Below, piece after piece: positions 10,638-19,160 of a stretch of DNA of 64,000 nucleotides (position 1 is its first letter; each line of letters begins with the position of its first letter). The translations under genes were made by a program, and so were the position numbers. The notes below the pieces were generated by a model. The model searched no databases. It saw only the letters and a list, made by a program, of their open reading frames with translations, and was not told the DNA's origin. The stretch comes from Bacteroidota bacterium (GTDB taxonomy: Bacteria > Bacteroidota > Bacteroidia > AKYH767-A > 2013-40CM-41-45), in the NCBI GenBank assembly GCA_016711505.1, contig JADJSV010000004.1, forward strand, positions 1 through 64,000, given 5' to 3'.

Positions 10638-13288
10638 ATGAGAAAGATCTACTCTTTGTTTATTATCGCTGTTTTTGTTTCAATCAGCGCCTCATCGCAA
10701 TTAGCAATCCAATGGCAAAAAACATATGGCGGATCAGGTAATGATCAGGTTGGTGACGATTCAAATTATTATGATGCACCTGATCAGGCAGTGATCAAAA
10801 CTTCTGATGGTGGATACCTCATGATTGGTTTTACAGCATCGGCTGATGGTGCTTTTCCTGTTAATCTTGGTGGTTATGACTTTGCTGTTGTTAAAACAGA
10901 TTCTGCAGGTGATGTTGAATGGTCAAATACTTATGGGACATCAGATAATGATATGGCAACATCAGTTGTTCAGACAAGTGATGGTGGATATGCAATTGCC
11001 GGATTTACTTCATCATCTTCTGAAGAAGTAATGTTGATCAAAATTGACGCAACCGGAAATTTGTTATGGCAAACTACTTTTGGAGGAAGCAGTTCTGACA
11101 GAGCATATTCTCTTGGTCTGGCAAATGACGGAGGGTTCTCACATCGGGTGCAACTTCAGCTTCGGACGACAGTGATCACGTTTCGCCGGCACGTGGAGAT
11201 AAAGATTATTGGTTGATAAGAACAGATTCAGCCGGAGTCCTTTTATGGGAAAAATCATATGGAGGAGCTAGTTATGATTGGCTGAATTCAATCAAAGTTA
11301 CAACTGATGGCGGCGTAATAATGTGTGGTTTCGTTTATAATAATGGCGGAGACATTACAGTTAACATTGGAGCCATTGATATATGGATTGTTAAAACTGA
11401 TACTTCGGGTAATATTGAATGGGAAAAATCGTATGGAGGGACAGGAAATGACTGGGGATTTGCAATAACTCAATCCAGCGATGGGGGGTATGCATTTGCT
11501 GCATTAACAGAATCAAATGATAGTATGGTTACAGGTTGGCATGGTGGACATGATTACTGGATCGTAAAACTTGATTCTGCAGGTAATTTACAGTGGCAAA
11601 AAGCACTTGGTGGAGCAATGGTAGATGAATGTTATGATATACTTGAGACTCCGGATAATGGTTACCTAATTGCCGGTACCACAAATAGTGACGATGGCGA
11701 CTTGGTACAGAATTACGGTTTACTTGACTTCAATGTAATGAAGGTTAATTCAAGTGGAGATTTTGAATGGTCGGAAACTTATGGAGGTACCTTAACTGAC
11801 TGGGGAATGTCAATCATCGCTGATGGCAATGGGGATTATATTCTTGCAGGAAGTTCAAAGTCTTCTGATATTGATATGACTTCAAATGCCGGAGGTTGGG
11901 ATCTTTGTTTGCTGAAATTAACTTCATCATTCAATACGATCAAAGGAAAATATTTTTACGATAACAATAATAATCTTGTTTTTGATTCAGGTGATCTGCC
12001 GGTAACAAATCAAATGGTAAGTGATACAGGTGGAAATTTGATTTCATTTACAAACATCAATGGAGATTATAGAATGATTACTGTAGATACAGGAACTTTT
12101 GTAATTGAACCCAGAAGTTTAAATTATTATTCAACTTTACCGGCAAGTCATACAATTAACTTTCCAGTTGTTGGTCAGATTGATTCTTTAAATGATTTTT
12201 CTGCAGTGATAATTCCTGGTATTTACGATCTTAATGTAAATATTATCCCATTGAATAGATATCGTCCCGGATTTAATGTCAGTTATCTCATTACATATTC
12301 AAACATTGGAACAGAACCTGTGAATGGAAGAATTGTCATGATACTTGATACAAATTTAATTTATACAAGTGCAAGTATAACTCCTGATACGGTTAATGGC
12401 GACACATTGATATGGAGCTCCCTTACATTGGCAATCCAGGAATCAGGGCAAATTACAGTAAATTCTATTCTTGATCCTTTAACGTTAATTGGGACAAATA
12501 TTTTAACAGATGCGGCAATCAATACTCCAGCAGGGATAACAGATGAAGATAGCCTTAATAACTATTCAAGTTGGGCTGATGATGTAACAGGATCATATGA
12601 TCCAAATGATAAAGCAGTTTCAGTTTCCAAGATCTATACAAATCAACTTCCAAATGTTCCATTTCTGGATTACCTCATTCGATTCCAGAATACTGGAAAT
12701 GATACTGCATTCACAGTTGTCGTTCGTGATACAATGTCACAGTTGTTGGATATGAGTACATTTGCAACAATTAATTCAAGTCATACTGTTGAAATTGATT
12801 ATCAGCCTTTGTCACGCGTTCTCGCATTTACTTTCTCTAATATTCTTTTGGCTGATAGCAATGTTAATGAACCTATGAGTCATGGATTTATTCATTTCAA
12901 AGTGAAACCAATTACTAATTTGGTTGATGGAGATGAAATTGGAAACACAGCGGGTATTTATTTCGATTTCAATCCGCCTGTTATCACTAACACTGCAGTA
13001 ACACAAATCCTGTTGCCGACAAGAATCAATCAAATCAGTGATTTCAAATTTGGATTATATCCAAACCCATCAATAGGTAAAGTAACTGTAACATTAGGTG
13101 AAAATTATATCAATAAGAAAGCATTAATTCAGATTGTCAATTCTCTCGGCGAAATTGTATATTCTAAATCAGAAGCTCTTTCAAAAAACAAAATTGATCT
13201 TAACACTTCTGATCTTGCAACCGGCTTATATATTGTACGAGTAGTGATCGATGATAAAACTTCTTCAAAACAATTCATTAAACAATAA
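10638..13288 (+). pseudogene. T9SS-secreted repeat protein with one frameshift
   Basis: Signal peptide MRKIYSLFIIAVFVSIS, then about seven repeats of WxKTYGGSxND...TxDGGYxxAGxT..., a beta-propeller-like pattern with SDGGY motifs. Next come a carboxypeptidase-regulatory-like segment (KGKYFYDNNNNLVFDSGD) and a DUF11-like region with SYDPNDKAVSV and RFQNTGNDTAFTVVVRDT. The protein ends in a type A T9SS sorting domain (FKFGLYPNPSIGKVTV to the terminal KQFIKQ). A single-base loss near 11136-11145 separates 10638-11216 from the frame of 11213-13288. The second frame reads TSGATSASDDSDHVSPARG through the join, so one correction restores about 884 residues. It is probably intact in vivo or very recently broken. 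Paralogous to 60533-62023. Substrate or partner unknown. Confidence 0.82.
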
Positions 13289-13306
13289 AAGAAGAAAAAT
13301 TAGTTT

Positions 13307-13368
13307 CAGTAAAAAGGAAAATGGGTTTAAAGTGTTCATTACACTTTAAACCCATTTTCTTTTTACTG
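13307..13368. terminator. Long bidirectional hairpin terminator
   Basis: A stem of about 27 bp with a 7-nt loop lies between the convergent T9SS protein and cyanophycinase genes. The arms begin CAGTAAAAAGGAAAATGGG and end with the matching CCCATTTTC-TTTTTACTG, one base unpaired. The T-rich and A-rich outer arms would serve both strands. Confidence 0.75.
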
Positions 13369-13395
13369 AATTTCCAATTTAGATTTCTAATCTCT

Positions 13396-13416
13396 AATTA
13401 CGAATTACGAATTACG
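13396..13416. repeat. Three tandem AATTACG units
   Basis: Three perfect 7-bp copies overlapping the cyanophycinase stop codon (TTA on this strand, 13412-13414). One of the window's heptamer-repeat loci. Confidence 0.7.
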
Positions 13417-14278
13417 ACTTAACAAAAACCTCCGAATAAAACTTCCTCGATTTCAAATCATAATGATTGCCTTTTGCCATTACATGGACGGTCAGGTTTT
13501 CAATTGATAGAGGTGAACCTTCTTTCAGATCGGCTATGTTATTGTGACGAATGTTGTGACCATCTATAACTATAATGAGACCGCTACCAATGGCTTCCAT
13601 GTAACGTCCTTCTGTTATCAATACACCAGTATCTTCACCAAGACCGATTCCTATGCAGGATGGATTTGCAGCAACTGCTTGTGTAAGTCGACCAAATCGG
13701 TTTCTTGTTACAAAATGCGAATCAATGATCACATCTTTTATAAACGCAAGTCCGGTAGTGATCTTTACTTCGCCTTTAAATAATGCTTCTGAACTACTGC
13801 CTTGATAGATCATCGTATTCGACATAGCCATTGCTCCGGCACTCGTTCCTGCTATGATAAATGTTTCTTCATGCATAAAACGATGTGTCAGAATTTCCAG
13901 AAATTCTGTTCCGCCAAAAATAGAAGAGAGGCGAAGTTGATTTCCGCCACTAAACATTACACTATGACATTTTTTTATTCTGTCAATCATGTCAGGTTGC
14001 ATTGCATCTTCACGCTTACGGATATCCATAACACGAATATTCGTACAACCTAATTTCTTAAACGCATCAAGATAATTCTGACCAATTTCTTCAGGAATTG
14101 AAGAAGCACTCGTGATCACTTCTATGTATGCATCCTGACCGCCGGCCTCAGTGACTATTCTGCTTAGAATCTGTAATTCAAAAAAATTGAGGTTATTCTT
14201 TTGAGTGAAATTCGGTTCCGGTTCAGTCCCTTTATCTTCTGCTCCACCAATGGAGATAAGCTTTCCCTTAGGAATCAT
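13412..14278 (-). CDS. cphB: Cyanophycinase (peptidase family S51)
   Basis: 288 residues, the usual size for cytoplasmic S51 cyanophycinases. It hydrolyses cyanophycin (multi-L-arginyl-poly-L-aspartate) to beta-Asp-Arg dipeptides. Visible motifs: KGKLISIGGAEDK at the N-terminus, SGGNQ at 110-114, the nucleophile elbow AGTSAGA with Ser146, DSHFVTRNRFGRL with His188 as the likely catalytic base, and GIGLGEDTG. No signal peptide, so intracellular breakdown of a storage polymer is expected. The gene is divergent from cphA with a 191-bp shared upstream region, a direct metabolic pairing. No isoaspartyl dipeptidase gene is present in the window to finish the degradation. Confidence 0.93.
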   Translation of the reverse strand: MIPKGKLISIGGAEDKGTEPEPNFTQKNNLNFFELQILSRIVTEAGGQDAYIEVITSASSIPEEIGQNYLDAFKKLGCTNIRVMDIRKREDAMQPDMIDRIKKCHSVMFSGGNQLRLSSIFGGTEFLEILTHRFMHEETFIIAGTSAGAMAMSNTMIYQGSSSEALFKGEVKITTGLAFIKDVIIDSHFVTRNRFGRLTQAVAANPSCIGIGLGEDTGVLITEGRYMEAIGSGLIIVIDGHNIRHNNIADLKEGSPLSIENLTVHVMAKGNHYDLKSRKFYSEVFVKS

Positions 14279-14469
14279 ATAAATTATAATGTTTATTTAA
14301 CAGTGGGCAAATATAGGAATACATAAGGTCTTCAGGATGCTTTCAAAGACAGTTATTCACTCTTTTTCCAACACTTAAACCCCATTTTTTGATTTTTTTT
14401 AACTTTTTTTTGGGAATTCATAAAATCTCGCTACTTTGATACGGAAATCCCACCACAAAAATCCATTTT

Positions 14470-17124
14470 ATGAATATACTTGACATAAGGGTCATGAAAG
14501 GCCCGAATTATTGGTCTATACGTCGTCACAAATTAGTTGTGATGAAATTAGATATTGAAGAGCTTGAAGATCTACCTACAAATAAGATTGCAGGTTTCTC
14601 GGAAAGACTGGAAAAAGTTTTTCCTTCAATGTATTCGCATGAATGTTCCGAAGGACATGCAGGCGGATTTTTTAAAAGAGTGAAAGAAGGTACATGGATG
14701 GGTCACGTAGTGGAACATCTTGCTCTGGAAATCCAGACACTTGCCGGAATGGATTGTGGATTTGGTCGTACCCGTAGTACAGGACAACATGGTGTTTACA
14801 ATGTTGTTTTTAATTACATGGAAGAAAAAGTCGGCTTCTATGCTGCACGTGCTGCTGTGAGAATTGCAGATGCTCTGGTAAAAAATATTCATTACGATCT
14901 TTCAGAAGATATTCAACGAATGCGTGAGATCCGTGAAGATGATCGTCTTGGTCCTTCAACAGGTTCTATTGTTGACGAAGCGATCAAAAGAAAAATTCCA
15001 TGGATAAGATTGAATAAACATTCACTTGTCCAGCTTGGTTACGGAAAAAATCAGCATCGCATACAAGCCACAGTTGCAAGTACAACTTCTTCTATTGCTG
15101 TTGAAGTTGCATGCGACAAAGAAGAAACTAAAAATCTCCTCGAAGCAGCATCAATTCCCGTTCCGCGTGGAAGAGTAGTGTACGATGAAGAAGATCTTGA
15201 TACTGCTGTAAAAAGAATCGGATATCCGATCGTATTAAAACCTGTAGGTGGAAATCACGGTCGCGGCGCAACTATCAATGTGCAAAACTGGGAAGAAGCA
15301 AAGGAAGCTCTTGCTCTTGCTAAACGTGTTTCGCGTGGTGTGATCGTTGAGAAATTTATTACGGGTTATGATTATCGTTTACTGGTCGTAAACTATAAAT
15401 TCATCGCCGGTGCGAAACGTACTCCTGCAATGGTAACAGGTGATGGTGTTCACACAGTTCAACAGCTCATAGAAATTGTAAACAGTGATCCTCGTCGCGG
15501 ATATGGTCATGAGAAAGTTCTTACTGCAATAAAAATTGATGATACTACACTTGCAATGTTGCAGGAGAAAAATTTCACTCTTGAATCTGTAATTCCTAAA
15601 GGTGAAGAACTTCATCTTAAACGTACTGCCAATCTTTCTACAGGTGGTACGTCAACTGACGTAACTGAAATTGTACATCCGTTCAATGTATTCCTAGCTG
15701 AACGAATTGCCCGTATCATCGGACTTGATATTTGCGGTATCGATATTATGAGTCCGGATATCCGTGAACCACTTCACGAAAACGGTGCAGCGGTACTTGA
15801 AGTAAATGCAGGTCCGGGTTTCCGGATGCACATCGCTCCGGCTGAAGGTTTGCCACGTAACGTTGCTGAGCCGGTGATCGATATGTTATATCCTCCGGGA
15901 AGTACTGCACGGATTCCTATCATAGCAGTTTCCGGTACAAATGGAAAAACTACAACTACAAGATTGATCGCTCACATTGTAAAGACAATGGGACATAGAG
16001 TTGGATTTACTACTACTGATGGAATTTACATTCAGAATCAGATGGTGGAGAAAGGTGATTGTACCGGACCACTCAGCGCTGAATTTGTATTACGTGATCC
16101 AACTGTCGATTTCGCAGTACTTGAATGTGCACGTGGCGGAATTCTGAAAGCCGGTTTAGGTTTTCATAATTGCGATATCAGTATTGTTACAAATGTTGCA
16201 GCAGATCACCTTGGATTAAAAGATATCAATACACTCGAAGAAATGGCACGTGTAAAAAGTGTTGTTGCTGAAAGTATATTGCCTGAAGGAACTTGTATCC
16301 TGAATGCAGATGACGATCTGGTTTATGATATGCGAAGAAATATTAAAGGTAATGTCGCACTGTTCAGTCTTGATGAAAATAATCCTCGTATCATAAAACA
16401 TACAGAAGGCGGTGGACTTGCAGCAATAGTTGAAAACGGATATGTTACTATTTGTAAAGGTACATGGAAGATCAGAATTGATAAGGTGATCAACATTCCA
16501 TTGACGTTCTCCGGTAAAGCAGTGTTCATGATTCAGAATATTCTTCCTGCTGTCTTAGCAGGATTTATCCGAGGATTCAAAGTGGACGATATTCGGTTAG
16601 CGCTTGAAACATTTATTCCTTCACCAACACAAACACCTGGACGGATGAATATGTTCCAGTTCCGTAATTTCAATGTGATGGTCGACTATGCACATAACCC
16701 TGCAGGATTCCAGGCGATCGCTCGTTTCTTAGATAGAATAGAGGCGAAGCCAAAAGTTGGTATCATTGCCGGTGTAGGTGACAGAAGAGATGAAGACATT
16801 ATTCAACTTGGAACTGTAGCTTCTCAAATGTTTGATGAGATCATTATTCGTCAGGATAAAAATCTCCGTGGAAGAAGTGAATCAGAGATCATTGATCTGA
16901 TGATGAAAGGAATTCAATCCGATGATCCGAAAAAGAAAGTGATGATCATTCCGAAAGAATCTGAAGCTATCGATCATGCAATCAAGAATGCGAAAAAAGG
17001 TGCATTCATTGTGATCTGTAGTGATGTTGTTCCTGATGCATTGGATCAGATTTTAAAATACAAAGAAGCGGAAGATAATTTTTCGATTCATAAAGAAGAT
17101 ATTCCATCTCCTTCTACAATTTAA
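14470..17124 (+). CDS. cphA: Cyanophycin synthetase
   Basis: 884 residues, standard CphA1 length. The enzyme alternately adds Asp to the backbone and Arg to side chains using ATP. The N-domain (about 1-160) has the typical GTWMGHVVEHLALEIQ. The ATP-grasp domain (about 165-485) includes IPVPRGRVVYDEED, YPIVLKPVGGNHGRG and AAVLEVNAGPGFRMH. The Mur-ligase-like domain has the P-loop SGTNGKTTTT at about 488-497, then DFAVLECARGGIL, TNVAADHLG and VDYAHNPAGF near the C-terminus. It is divergent from cyanophycinase, and a hairpin terminator follows. Nothing looks damaged. Both halves of the storage cycle are therefore encoded at one locus in a heterotroph-like Bacteroidota genome. Confidence 0.95.
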   Translation: MNILDIRVMKGPNYWSIRRHKLVVMKLDIEELEDLPTNKIAGFSERLEKVFPSMYSHECSEGHAGGFFKRVKEGTWMGHVVEHLALEIQTLAGMDCGFGRTRSTGQHGVYNVVFNYMEEKVGFYAARAAVRIADALVKNIHYDLSEDIQRMREIREDDRLGPSTGSIVDEAIKRKIPWIRLNKHSLVQLGYGKNQHRIQATVASTTSSIAVEVACDKEETKNLLEAASIPVPRGRVVYDEEDLDTAVKRIGYPIVLKPVGGNHGRGATINVQNWEEAKEALALAKRVSRGVIVEKFITGYDYRLLVVNYKFIAGAKRTPAMVTGDGVHTVQQLIEIVNSDPRRGYGHEKVLTAIKIDDTTLAMLQEKNFTLESVIPKGEELHLKRTANLSTGGTSTDVTEIVHPFNVFLAERIARIIGLDICGIDIMSPDIREPLHENGAAVLEVNAGPGFRMHIAPAEGLPRNVAEPVIDMLYPPGSTARIPIIAVSGTNGKTTTTRLIAHIVKTMGHRVGFTTTDGIYIQNQMVEKGDCTGPLSAEFVLRDPTVDFAVLECARGGILKAGLGFHNCDISIVTNVAADHLGLKDINTLEEMARVKSVVAESILPEGTCILNADDDLVYDMRRNIKGNVALFSLDENNPRIIKHTEGGGLAAIVENGYVTICKGTWKIRIDKVINIPLTFSGKAVFMIQNILPAVLAGFIRGFKVDDIRLALETFIPSPTQTPGRMNMFQFRNFNVMVDYAHNPAGFQAIARFLDRIEAKPKVGIIAGVGDRRDEDIIQLGTVASQMFDEIIIRQDKNLRGRSESEIIDLMMKGIQSDDPKKKVMIIPKESEAIDHAIKNAKKGAFIVICSDVVPDALDQILKYKEAEDNFSIHKEDIPSPSTI

Positions 17125-17135
17125 TTTTTAATGGC

Positions 17136-17168
17136 AAAGCGATCAGGAAACTGATTGCTTTGTTTTTT
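17136..17168 (+). terminator. Rho-independent terminator of cphA
   Basis: AAAGCGATCAG and CTGATTGCTTT form an 11-bp stem (one G-T pair) with a GAAA loop and a following T-tract. It begins 12 bp after the cphA stop. Confidence 0.8.
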
Positions 17169-17238
17169 CATTGATTAATATTTTCCAATTCATCAGATTT
17201 ATTCGAAAATAAAGTGATTTAATCTAGTTTATTAACAT

Positions 17239-17375
17239 AAAGTGCATTAAAGCGCACTTTATTCAATGTTTACCTCTTTTTCAACATGATTTTCAATAAA
17301 AGAGCAACATATTGCACTATTTGACGTATTTTTGATTAAAATAACTAGCTTGACAAATTAAGAGCATTATAATGC
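17239..17375 (+). promoter_or_regulatory. Candidate HipB operator array
   Basis: Three inverted-repeat sites precede hipB. 17239-17260 has arms AAAGTGC and GCACTTT. 17304-17315 is GCAACATATTGC. 17364-17375 is the perfect palindrome GCATTATAATGC, which contains the hipB ATG (17372-17374). Shared half-site features (GCA/TGC around an AT-rich centre) suggest one dimeric repressor, probably the downstream XRE protein. A TTGACA at 17350 is too close to the TATAAT inside the palindrome to be a normal promoter. Confidence 0.5.
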
Positions 17376-17578
17376 ACCACGACCATCTAATTTCAACGAT
17401 TAAAAAAAGGCGAGAAACCTTGAATATTAACCAAGAGGCATTGGCTGAACTTGCGAATATTGGTTTGCGAACACTTAAACAAATTGAAAGTGGCAGAGGA
17501 AATCCAACTATTAATACTCTTCAAAAATTAGCTGATGTACTTGGTATGGAATTGAAGCTTGAAGTAATTAAAAAATAG
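17372..17578 (+). CDS. hipB: XRE-family antitoxin/repressor, HipB-like
   Basis: 68-residue helix-turn-helix protein. The HTH spans about residues 18-50 (NINQEALAELANIGLRTLKQ, then SGRGNPTINTLQKLADVLGM), the Cro/C1 pattern typical of HipB. It heads a three-gene operon, with hipS starting 6 bp after its stop. In HipBA/HipBST systems HipB dimerises, represses the operon and contacts the kinase. Candidate palindromic operators lie just upstream, one covering the start codon. No other methionine is available as a start. Confidence 0.85.
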   Translation: MHHDHLISTIKKRRETLNINQEALAELANIGLRTLKQIESGRGNPTINTLQKLADVLGMELKLEVIKK

Positions 17579-17584
17579 GAATAG

Positions 17585-17914
17585 ATGAAAGTAGCAGAAA
17601 TATATTGCAATGGTATTTTGGCTGGATTGTTAACAGAAGAAAATCGAAGAAGTTTTATATTCAGATATGAAGATTCTTATTTCAATGATATCAGTAAGCC
17701 TGCTGTAAGTTTAACTCTTTCTAAAATTCAACAGGAATATCGAAGTGAATTCTTATTTCCTTTTTTTAGTAACATGGCTGCAGAAGGAGCGAACCTTGCC
17801 ATACAAAGTCGTTATTTAAAAATTGATGAGGCAGATATTTTAAGTTTACTTGGAGCAACTGCCAAGAGTGATAGTATTGGTGCAATAAGCGTAAAACTGA
17901 GAGATCAAAAATGA
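17585..17914 (+). CDS. hipS: HipS-like antitoxin (HipA N-subdomain protein)
   Basis: 109 residues matching only the N-terminal subdomain of HipA kinases (Couple_hipA-type): MKVAEIYCNGILAGLLTEEN, then FRYEDSYF, AVSLTLS, and FPFFSNMAAEG, the counterpart of the FxxFxNLLPEG loop. It ends with AISVKL. In the characterised E. coli O127 HipBST system this separate subunit, not HipB, neutralises the kinase. The gene overlaps hipT by 4 bp (ATGA), so translation is coupled. No tryptophan is present, unlike E. coli HipS where one is reported to enter the kinase active site, so the inhibitory contact may differ. Confidence 0.82.
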   Translation: MKVAEIYCNGILAGLLTEENRRSFIFRYEDSYFNDISKPAVSLTLSKIQQEYRSEFLFPFFSNMAAEGANLAIQSRYLKIDEADILSLLGATAKSDSIGAISVKLRDQK

Positions 17915-18942
17915 ATTTTACGGAATTGAAATATTGTCCCAGCACAATGGCAGAAGGTTTTACAACTTATAGCCCGGCGGCAATTCGTAATATGTTTTAT
18001 GGAAAAAAAGTAAACCATATTCTTGAATTTAATCCTCCTGAAATGGATGATGAAGTTGCTGAGCAATTTCGAATGAATAGTAAAATTACTTCCATAAGTG
18101 GAGCACAATTTAAGCAGTCATTCATTCTTGAAAAGAATAAACTTCGTCTTTCAAAGGAAAACGAAAAAGGTCAATACATTTTAAAACCAATTCCCTCAAG
18201 ACAGCCTTTTTCTAAAGTTGAAGAGTTGCCTGCAAACGAACATTTAACTATGCAAATTGCAAAACAAGCTTACAATATTAAGACTGCTGAAAGTGCATTG
18301 TTGTTCTTTAAGAACGGAGAACCTGCCTATATTACAAAGAGATTTGATATCGGTGAAGATGGAAGTAAAATAGCTCAGGAAGATTTTGCTACGCTTTCAG
18401 GAAGATCAAAAGAAATTGATGGAAAGTTTTACAAGACGAAAGGGAGTTATGAGGATATGGCGCAGGTCATGAAAAAATATGTTTCCGCATTCATTCCGGA
18501 AGTAGAAAAATATTTTCAATTAATTATATTTAATTATCTTTTTAGTAATGAAGATGCACACTTGAAAAATTTTTCATTGAGACAAACAAGCGAAGGGGAT
18601 TATGTTTTAAGCCCTGCTTACGATTTGACAAATACAATCATTCATATACCTGATGATTCTTTTTTTGCACTTGAGGATGGCTTGTTCTCGAATAATTTTG
18701 AAACTGAAAGTTTCAAGGTACTAGGCTATTTTGCTTATGATGATTTTTACGAGTTTGGAATAAAAATAGGAGTCCGGAAAAACCGACTTGTCGGCATTCT
18801 GGATAAATATAGATTAGAAAATCAAAAAGTACTTGCATTGATAAACCGATCATTTTTGTCTGATCCTGTTAAAGAATTGTACAGAAAACAGTATCTTGAA
18901 AGATTGAAAATGCTGAATACATCATTCAGTAAGCTTATATGA
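17911..18942 (+). CDS. hipT: HipT-like serine/threonine kinase toxin
   Basis: 343 residues; a HipA-type kinase without the N-terminal subdomain. It has a Gly-rich/phosphorylation loop TSISGAQFKQ (SIS at 61-63, the motif autophosphorylated in E. coli HipT), the ATP lysine in ILKPIPS (about 92), the catalytic SNEDAHLKNFSL (Asp215, Asn220) and the metal-binding SPAYDLTNT (Asp238). HipT of E. coli phosphorylates tryptophanyl-tRNA synthetase, whereas HipA targets glutamyl-tRNA synthetase; the target here is unknown. Order hipB-hipS-hipT and sizes match the tripartite HipBST arrangement. All catalytic residues are present, so the kinase should be active. Confidence 0.88.
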   Translation: MNFTELKYCPSTMAEGFTTYSPAAIRNMFYGKKVNHILEFNPPEMDDEVAEQFRMNSKITSISGAQFKQSFILEKNKLRLSKENEKGQYILKPIPSRQPFSKVEELPANEHLTMQIAKQAYNIKTAESALLFFKNGEPAYITKRFDIGEDGSKIAQEDFATLSGRSKEIDGKFYKTKGSYEDMAQVMKKYVSAFIPEVEKYFQLIIFNYLFSNEDAHLKNFSLRQTSEGDYVLSPAYDLTNTIIHIPDDSFFALEDGLFSNNFETESFKVLGYFAYDDFYEFGIKIGVRKNRLVGILDKYRLENQKVLALINRSFLSDPVKELYRKQYLERLKMLNTSFSKLI

Positions 18943-19160
18943 GTTGATAATCATCCGATTTTTTCAAGCCATACATTAAATTATTTATTCTTTAATTTGT
19001 TCTTACATGCGTTTTTTTATCTTTTATGTTAATTATCGCCCTTTTTTTTCCATTCATGGAACATTTTTCACCTGAATCAAGTAAAAAATCGATAATTCTT
19101 ACAGTTAATACTCTTAACCCTATGCTGACTTTTACTCAACCAAGTGAAACCCACAATAGT

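Noticed and set aside
17350..17373. TTGACA and TATAAT as a sigma-70 promoter for hipB
   Set aside because: The spacer is only 12 bp and the TATAAT overlaps the start codon. Bacteroidota also use a different consensus.
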